From Cyanobacteria bacterium UBA11370 (GTDB lineage: Bacteria > Cyanobacteriota > Cyanobacteriia > Cyanobacteriales > Coleofasciculaceae): a stretch of 11,473 bases of DNA. Below, one piece after another: positions 6,628-11,473 of the stretch. Made by a program: the position numbers and the translations under genes. The stretch spans positions 8,533 through 20,005 of the forward strand of contig DNGI01000281.1 in NCBI GenBank assembly GCA_003486645.1, in the 5' to 3' direction. Each line of letters begins with the position of its first letter. Positions within the stretch are counted from its first letter, which is position 1. Under the pieces are notes generated by a model. It searched no databases. It saw only the letters and a list, made by a program, of their open reading frames with translations, and was not told the origin of the DNA.

Positions 6628-6771
6628 CTAGTGCAGGACGGCAAAAGGAAAGTGACTATCTCTGAGAGACTTTTGGAGAGAGGGGAGACAAGGGGGACAA
6701 GGGGGACAAGGGGGACAAGGAGGAAAGGGAAAGATTTTAGCTGGTCACTTATTTTGGCCATGCTGCACTAG
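6628..6771. mobile_element. MITE-like element, 144 bp, with about 28-bp terminal inverted repeats
   Basis: The left end (6628-6656) and the reverse complement of the right end (6744-6771) share a perfect outer CTAGTGCAG, then GGC, AAAA and AGTGAC in the same order with a few mismatches and a short gap. The interior has no genuine gene and holds a purine-rich GGGGGACAA tandem repeat. Small size, terminal inverted repeats and lack of coding capacity fit a non-autonomous miniature element. No clear target-site duplication is seen; CTA/TAG at the ends is part of the repeat. I cannot name the parent transposase. Confidence 0.55.
6682..6718 (+). repeat. 9-bp tandem repeat GGGGGACAA
   Basis: Three perfect copies (6692-6700, 6701-6709, 6710-6718) are preceded by a degenerate GGGGAGACAA (6682-6691). 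Read on the minus strand the unit encodes Leu-Val-Pro, producing a spurious open frame with a run of LVP. From memory, similar G-rich GACAA arrays recur in intergenic regions of many cyanobacteria. Confidence 0.9.
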
Positions 6772-6972
6772 GGACTGCCAAAAAATAAGCGAATCAATAG
6801 ATTTAATGGCTTGCCCAATTTATCCGGGAAAGGCGATTCGCCCCTACTGAAAATGGCTGGTATTATTTTTGCATCTAGCACGAATACCTATTTTGAAGTT
6901 TACTAAAAGTCATCCTGACCACTGTTACTGGAGTTGGTAGATAGGAGTATCACTAGAGGCAACAGCTACTTC
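6772..6972. other. Leader region of the GH9 genes
   Basis: This 201-bp stretch between the MITE-like element and the first GH9 start contains GGCGATTCGCC (6832-6842), a small palindrome within an AGGCGATTCGCCCCTAC block that resembles a dispersed cyanobacterial repeat, and a possible extended -10 TGGTATTAT (6858-6866) with no matching -35. Purine-rich AGGAG (6943-6947) and AGAGG (6955-6959) lie upstream of the GH9 start; the second is 13 nt from the ATG. No strong promoter can be assigned. Confidence 0.4.
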
Positions 6973-8940
6973 ATGTTTAAACCTCGCAATTTAGTTAAAG
7001 TTATTCTTATTTTTTGTATTACCCTTTTTATTTTAACATTTAATTGCCTTCAGTATAAGATTTTTGATGTATTCAATTTTTATTTAGGGCAATCTTTTAG
7101 TAAAACGGAATATAATTACGCTGAAGTATTACAGAAGTCGCTTTATTTCTATGAAGCCCAACGTTCTGGAAAATTATTAGAAAATAATCGTGTTGAATGG
7201 CGGGGAGATTCGGGATTAAAAGATGGCTCAGATAACGGCATTGATTTAACAGGTGGTTGGTATGATGCGGGCGATCATATGAAGTTTGGTTTGCCGATGG
7301 CGGCTTCAACCACTCTACTAGCTTGGGGCGCGATTGAATATGAAGAGGCTTATAAAAAGAGTGGTCAATATGACTCCCTTCTCGATAACTTACTATGGGT
7401 TAATTCCTATTTTATCAAAGCCCATCCTTCACCGAATGTGTTATGGGGTCAGGTGGGAAAAGGGAGTTTAGATCATGGGTGGTGGGGGCCAGCAGAAGTT
7501 ATGCCCATGGAACGTCCTTCGTATAAAATTGATCAGTCTTGTCCGGGTTCTGATTTAGCAGGAGAAACCGCAGCCGCGATGGCTGCATCTTCTATTGTAT
7601 TTCAAAAAACCGATAGTGATTATTCTAGTTTATTGCTTCGCCATGCTAAAGAATTGTATGAATTTGCAGAGCAATATAAAGGGAAATATTCGGATTGTAT
7701 TACGGATGCCAATGAATTTTATAAATCCAGTGGGTATCAGGATGAATTAGTATGGGCAGCTACATGGCTTTATCGGGCGAGTAAAGACAAAAAATACTTG
7801 GATAAAGCCGAGCAATATTATGATCAATTAACGGATGATCCAAAGGCTATTAAGCCTTATAACTGGACTCATACTTGGGATGATAAATCCTATGGAAGTT
7901 ATGTGCTTCTTGCTACATTAACGGGGAAAGATAAATATATCAAAGATACAGAACGTTGGTTAGAGTATTGGTGCGATCGCTGTCAATGGAAAAAAATTTA
8001 TTACACGAAGGGCGGTTTAGCATGGCTGAATGAATGGGGTTCTCTCCGATATACAGCAAAGACAGCATTTTTAGCGTTTATTTATGGGGATTGGGTTGAA
8101 TCTTCCTGGAAAAAACGTAAATATCAGGCTTTTGCAGAACGACAAATTAATTATATGCTGGGTTCTAATCCCAATAAACGAAGTTATGTAGTAGGGTTTG
8201 GAAACAATTCTCCTACTCAACCTCACCATAGAACAGCGCATGGATCTTGGGCAAATAACAATAAAATTCCTGAAGAAACTCGTCATATTTTATATGGGGC
8301 GTTAGTTGGGGGACCCGATCAAAATGATACGTTTGTCGATGAGCGATCTAATTTTAAGATGACCGAAGTTGCCACGGATTACAATGCTGGATTTACGGGG
8401 GCTGTGGCTAGGATGTATGCTAAATATGGTGGAAAACCTTTAGCGAATTTTCCGGAACCCGAAGAAAAAGAAGAGGAATTTTTTGTAGAAGGGCAAGCGA
8501 ATATCAATGATAAAACGATGCAAATTCGTACAGTGATATACAATCAATCAGCATGGCCTGCTAGAGTGATTAAAGGTTTATCATTTCGGTATTTTGTCGA
8601 TCTTAGTGAAGTGATGAATAATGGGGGGAGTCCGGAGACTATAAACGTTAAAGTTAAGCCTCAACCTGGAGTTACTATTTCTAGCCTCAAACCTTGGGAT
8701 GAATCGAAAACCTTGCACTATGTCCAAGTAGATTTAGATGGTTCTCAACTTTATCCTGGGGGAGAACCCCATTACAAAAAAGAGATTCAATTTAGTTTAA
8801 CGAGTCCAAATGCTAGCTGGAATCCTGATAATGATTGGTCATACCAAGGGATGAAAAGCCAAAATGGGCTAATAAAACAGGTAAATATTCCGATTTATGA
8901 CAGTGGCAAATTAATTTTTGGTACTGAACCGAATCAATAA
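6973..8940 (+). CDS. GH9 endoglucanase with C-terminal CBM3c (cellulase)
   Basis: It hydrolyses beta-1,4-glucan with inversion, outside the cytoplasm. The frame is open from a TTG at 6934, but I prefer the ATG at 6973 (655 aa), which gives a classic N-terminus: MFKPRNLVK, then a hydrophobic segment (about residues 7-28), a Sec signal or uncleaved anchor without a good lipobox. The GH9 domain spans about 45-484, with GGWYDAGDHMKFGLP carrying D98 and D101 (general base), HGWWGPAEVMPMERPSYKID, PGSDLAGETAAAMAAS, PHHRTAHGSW (H418, R420), and VDERSNFKMTEVATDYNAGF with E465 as general acid. A CBM3c module follows almost directly (about 502-655: EEFFVEGQ, SAWPARV, LSFRYFVDLSEV, NDWSYQG). This GH9-CBM3c order is that of processive endoglucanases such as Thermobifida Cel9A and clostridial Cel9G. 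No dockerin is present. The gene is followed 69 bp later by a second GH9. Confidence 0.95.
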   Translation: MFKPRNLVKVILIFCITLFILTFNCLQYKIFDVFNFYLGQSFSKTEYNYAEVLQKSLYFYEAQRSGKLLENNRVEWRGDSGLKDGSDNGIDLTGGWYDAGDHMKFGLPMAASTTLLAWGAIEYEEAYKKSGQYDSLLDNLLWVNSYFIKAHPSPNVLWGQVGKGSLDHGWWGPAEVMPMERPSYKIDQSCPGSDLAGETAAAMAASSIVFQKTDSDYSSLLLRHAKELYEFAEQYKGKYSDCITDANEFYKSSGYQDELVWAATWLYRASKDKKYLDKAEQYYDQLTDDPKAIKPYNWTHTWDDKSYGSYVLLATLTGKDKYIKDTERWLEYWCDRCQWKKIYYTKGGLAWLNEWGSLRYTAKTAFLAFIYGDWVESSWKKRKYQAFAERQINYMLGSNPNKRSYVVGFGNNSPTQPHHRTAHGSWANNNKIPEETRHILYGALVGGPDQNDTFVDERSNFKMTEVATDYNAGFTGAVARMYAKYGGKPLANFPEPEEKEEEFFVEGQANINDKTMQIRTVIYNQSAWPARVIKGLSFRYFVDLSEVMNNGGSPETINVKVKPQPGVTISSLKPWDESKTLHYVQVDLDGSQLYPGGEPHYKKEIQFSLTSPNASWNPDNDWSYQGMKSQNGLIKQVNIPIYDSGKLIFGTEPNQ

Positions 8941-9009
8941 GGATATTAGGAAAAATCAGAGTGCTTCTACCAAGTCAGACTATCGTTTAAGTTATCAATA
9001 AAACGTGAG

Positions 9010-10752
9010 ATGAACATGAGAATGGGTAGACGATTTTTCCTGGGTTTTGCTATTTCCACAGCTTACGGATTTTCTGCCAAAAATCAGGCGCAAACGGTTA
9101 GCCACGAGGGTACGACCCAAATTATTATTAATCAAGTCGGTTACTTTCCAAGTAGCCCAAAATCAGCTTTCTTGATTAACTTAACTAATTCGGAAAGTGA
9201 TAGAGTTGAAATAGTCAATGTGCGGACGAAACGAACTGTTTTTACAGCTTCTTTGGCAGAACCTCAACAGGATGAAGCGAGTCAGGATATCATCCAAGCT
9301 ATTGATTTTACACCCCTTGATCGAGAAGGTCGTTATTATCTGAAATATGGGAATATTGAGTCCTATCCGTTTGTAATTGGTAAAGATGTCTATCAAGATC
9401 CCTTTATTAAACTACTGCGTTCTTACTATCTACAACGATGCGGTGTTGCACTACGGGATTCAGTAACAGGGATTGGTCATTCTCCCTGCCATTTGAATGA
9501 TGGAATTATTGCCCATAGTGATGATTTCCATTCAGCAGGTGAAGCGAAACGTGCCCAAGGTGGTTGGCATGATGCAGGCGATTTTGGGAAATATGTCGCA
9601 CCAACGGCGGTAACAATTGGTCGATTATTAAGTCTATATGAGCAATATCCGAATTTATTTAGTGATCGACAATTCTCTATTCCCGAAAGTGGAAATGGTA
9701 GACCTGACTTATTAGATGAAGTGCGGGTAGGACTGGATTGGATGGTAAAAATGCAACGTGCTGATGGTGCAGTTTACCGTAAATTATCGGGGAAAGAATG
9801 GCCTGGAATGATTCTGCCGAATGAAGATATACAACCACGATTAATTTATGGGATTTCTACACCGGAAACCGCTAAATTTGCAGCCGTGATGGCAATGGCG
9901 GCAAGACTTTACACATCCTATGATGTTCTATTAGCTCAACAATACTTAAAAGCGGCTCAAAAAGCGTGGGAATTTCTACAAATAGAACCTGTGATGAAGG
10001 TAGATTGGGTTGAGGGAGATGATAGTGGTTCTGGCAAGTATTTAGCATCGGAATGGGATACATCAGAGTCTTTAAAAAGGGATACAGACGACCGTTTGTG
10101 GGCGGCGGCGGAATTATTTATTACAACGGGACGTTCAGAGTTTGAAGACTATTTAGTTGGTAATATTGAGGGATGGTATTATGGCTTGTTTGAATGGTCA
10201 GACCCTTCGCCATTAGGGATGGTTAACTACCTAATGCAAACGCGATATCCAGGTTCAGATACCGTAAAACAACAAATTAAAGACAAACTAATACAACGTG
10301 TAGATTCTTTAATGCAAAAGGTTGGATCGAGTGGCTATCGTTTAGCGAATCATGATTTTAGTTGGGCATCAAATAAGAAGGCGGCAGAGGAAGGAATTAC
10401 TCTACTTTATGCCTATAAGTTAACCGGAAATAGAGAGTATTTTAAAGCGGCAATTGACCAGCTTGATTATTTGTTAGGGCGTAATCATTTTAATCTTTCG
10501 TTTATTACTGGAGTTGGGTCTAATTCCGTGCGGAATGTTCATCATCGAGTGGCAGTAGCTAAGAAAATTGTGATACCGGGTTTGATGGTTGGAGGACCTA
10601 ATTCGCAGGCGCAGGATGGGATTGCACCGAAAGGTTTAGGGCCATTGAGTTATATTGATGATGAGCGGTCTTATGCCACCAATGAATATGCTATTGATTA
10701 CAATGCGTCGGTGATTGCGTTGATGGGAATGGTGATAGCAGAATTAGCTTGA
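9010..10752 (+). CDS. GH9 glucanase with N-terminal Ig-like (CelD_N) domain and Tat signal
   Basis: This is an inverting beta-1,4-glucanase of the CelD type, 580 aa. The N-terminus MNMRMGRRFFLGFAISTAYGFSA has a GRRFFLG twin-arginine motif (R7, R8), a mild hydrophobic stretch and a lysine before a possible QAQ cleavage region, so export folded through Tat is likely. ATGs at 9016 and 9022 are alternative starts that keep the motif. The CelD_N Ig-like domain covers about 35-125 (IIINQVGYFPSSPKSAFL...YPFVIG). The GH9 domain follows (about 130-578), with QGGWHDAGDFGKY carrying D188 and D191, HHRVAV (511-513), and DDERSYATNEYAIDYNA with E559 as general acid. C144, C160, H161 and H187 recall the structural zinc site reported for CelD. 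There is no CBM or dockerin. It probably shares a transcript with the GH9-CBM3c gene upstream. Confidence 0.93.
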   Translation: MNMRMGRRFFLGFAISTAYGFSAKNQAQTVSHEGTTQIIINQVGYFPSSPKSAFLINLTNSESDRVEIVNVRTKRTVFTASLAEPQQDEASQDIIQAIDFTPLDREGRYYLKYGNIESYPFVIGKDVYQDPFIKLLRSYYLQRCGVALRDSVTGIGHSPCHLNDGIIAHSDDFHSAGEAKRAQGGWHDAGDFGKYVAPTAVTIGRLLSLYEQYPNLFSDRQFSIPESGNGRPDLLDEVRVGLDWMVKMQRADGAVYRKLSGKEWPGMILPNEDIQPRLIYGISTPETAKFAAVMAMAARLYTSYDVLLAQQYLKAAQKAWEFLQIEPVMKVDWVEGDDSGSGKYLASEWDTSESLKRDTDDRLWAAAELFITTGRSEFEDYLVGNIEGWYYGLFEWSDPSPLGMVNYLMQTRYPGSDTVKQQIKDKLIQRVDSLMQKVGSSGYRLANHDFSWASNKKAAEEGITLLYAYKLTGNREYFKAAIDQLDYLLGRNHFNLSFITGVGSNSVRNVHHRVAVAKKIVIPGLMVGGPNSQAQDGIAPKGLGPLSYIDDERSYATNEYAIDYNASVIALMGMVIAELA

Positions 10753-10778
10753 TGTTAGGGGTAAAAAGTGTGGTCTAT

Positions 10779-10803
10779 TGACCAATAACGAATGACCAAT
10801 AAC
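10779..10803. repeat. 11-bp direct repeat TGACCAATAAC
   Basis: Two identical copies (10779-10789 and 10793-10803), 3 bp apart, lie in the 53-bp gap between the convergent GH9 and GDYXXLXY genes. Short TGACCAATGAC-type runs are common between cyanobacterial genes. TGGTC (10771-10775) and GACCA (10780-10784) could form a 5-bp hairpin, too weak to call a terminator. Confidence 0.7.
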
Positions 10804-10805
10804 TC

Positions 10806-11462
10806 TTAAAAGCGATAATTGCGAATTTGCTGGTCTGAACCTTTGCCAACCTGTACCCAAAGACTAATCGGTAAAGCGTTACCTTGGGCATCTACCTTAA
10901 TTTCCATAACAATGGGAGGTAATTGTTGGGGTTGGATTCGATTAGCTTGTCTAGCTGAACTCAAGTCAGTATTAATGCGATCGCGTTGGTCTTCAGGAAT
11001 ATAATAATTTTCCAGTCCATACTCAATTAAACCACGTTGAGCAAGACCTTGGAGAGCGACTTGATCGGGTGGAAGTTGGGAGGGACGTTTAGTAGTCAGA
11101 GCAATAGGTTTCCACGTTTGGGGTAATCCAGGTAAACTGGATGAAGCAGGCTCTGCCAAAATAATATAAAAACGAGTCCCAGGTTTGATAAAGGTTACAC
11201 TATTACCATCGGGTTGTTGCTTAGGTAATTCTTCCCAACCTGGTAGATCACGTAAACTATCTTGGTTGGAAATATCATATCTCATCGTTTGAGAATAGCC
11301 TCGCAATAGTTCATAAGGATCGACGGGTGCGGTTTGAAGAATAACGGTTTTTCCAGTTAATTGAGTGTAAACGGCTTGACCTGGAACCGCAAGAATTAGT
11401 GCCGTTTGAAATACAAGAGGTACTGTTAATTTCCAGAAGGGTATTGGATTGTTGTTTGTCAT
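10806..11462 (-). CDS. GDYXXLXY-family membrane-anchored protein
   Basis: The 218-aa product starts MTNNNPIPFWKLTVPLVFQTALILAVPGQAVYTQLTGKTVILQTAPVDPYELLRG. An N-terminal hydrophobic helix (about residues 12-32) anchors an extracytoplasmic domain. The family block appears as DPYELLRGYSQTMRYDIS (48-65), a variant of the eponymous GDYxxLxY (here GYSQTMRY). The later GTRFYIIL, the YGLENYYIPEDQ segment and a C-terminal MEIKVDAQGNALPISLWVQ complete the domain. Function is unknown; in many bacteria such genes adjoin a DUF2157 membrane-protein gene, which could lie just beyond the window. The ATG is at 11462, 11 bp from the edge, so upstream signals are not visible. A HIP1 octamer lies inside at 10977. 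It is convergent with the GH9 pair. Confidence 0.85.
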   Translation of the reverse strand: MTNNNPIPFWKLTVPLVFQTALILAVPGQAVYTQLTGKTVILQTAPVDPYELLRGYSQTMRYDISNQDSLRDLPGWEELPKQQPDGNSVTFIKPGTRFYIILAEPASSSLPGLPQTWKPIALTTKRPSQLPPDQVALQGLAQRGLIEYGLENYYIPEDQRDRINTDLSSARQANRIQPQQLPPIVMEIKVDAQGNALPISLWVQVGKGSDQQIRNYRF

Positions 11463-11473
11463 TGGTTGTTGGT

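Larger units (their letters stand above)
430..10984. repeat. HIP1 octamers (GCGATCGC), nine copies
   Basis: Perfect copies occur at 430-437, 1676-1683, 2269-2276, 2400-2407, 3906-3913, 5232-5239, 5824-5831, 7973-7980 and 10977-10984, both within genes (76-aa protein, dxs, mtnA, the first GH9, GDYXXLXY) and between them. This abundance, about one per 1.3 kb, is a cyanobacterial genome signature. The second GH9 gene has none. Confidence 0.95.

Noticed and set aside
6558..6761. Minus-strand frame of 67 codons with LVPLVPLVP
   Set aside because: It is the reverse reading of the GGGGGACAA tandem repeat inside a MITE-like element and overlaps the mtnA end; no ribosome site and low complexity.
6973..10752. 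Cellulosomal system
   Set aside because: Neither GH9 has a dockerin repeat and no scaffoldin or cohesin is in the window; these are free or anchored enzymes.
10753..10805. Bidirectional terminator between the convergent genes at the right end
   Set aside because: Only a 5-bp stem is present and no T-tract; the visible structure is a short direct repeat.

Overview
The window reads as the chromosome of a filamentous, HIP1-rich cyanobacterium. Nine perfect GCGATCGC octamers occur in 11.5 kb (starts at 430, 1676, 2269, 2400, 3906, 5232, 5824, 7973 and 10977). The dxs product is typically cyanobacterial, several dispersed palindromic repeats of a kind common in cyanobacteria are present, and an Rpn/DUF4351 protein, a GDYXXLXY-type protein and a CWQFPDD zinc-ribbon protein fit the same group. 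I cannot name a species from sequence alone; an Oscillatoria/Planktothrix/Lyngbya-like lineage is an inference.

Layout. 1-120: a perfect palindromic repeat. 121-426 (+): small conserved hypothetical protein. 477-1598 (-): Rpn-type PD-(D/E)XK nuclease with a duplicated C-terminal DUF4351-like module. 1711-2675 (-): three small genes (zinc ribbon, 76 aa, 146 aa) with clear Shine-Dalgarno sites; the last two are 3 bp apart. 2676-3044: divergent regulatory region with a CRP-like palindrome and a good sigma70-type promoter for dxs. 3045-4952 (+): dxs. 4953-5517: repeat-rich gap with a palindromic element, a 16-codon stub of an antitoxin-like gene, and an AACGGAT array folded into a 48-bp inverted repeat. 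5518-6579 (+): mtnA. 6580-6972: gap holding a 144-bp MITE-like element with a 9-bp tandem repeat inside. 6973-8940 and 9010-10752 (+): two GH9 glucanases of different architecture in tandem. 10806-11462 (-): membrane-anchored GDYXXLXY-family protein, convergent with the GH9 pair.

How the genes work together. dxs (isoprenoid precursors for carotenoids, phytol and quinones) and mtnA (methionine salvage) are housekeeping genes, each with its own plausible promoter. The two GH9 enzymes are the accessory highlight. One has an N-terminal membrane anchor or signal peptide and a C-terminal CBM3c module like processive clostridial-type endoglucanases. The other has an Ig-like CelD_N domain and a twin-arginine signal. 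They lie 69 bp apart on the same strand and are likely co-expressed to cut or remodel beta-1,4-glucan outside the cytoplasm, either self-made cellulose or that of others. The small minus-strand cluster is the least understood coding region, and the AACGGAT hairpin is the most unusual non-coding structure.
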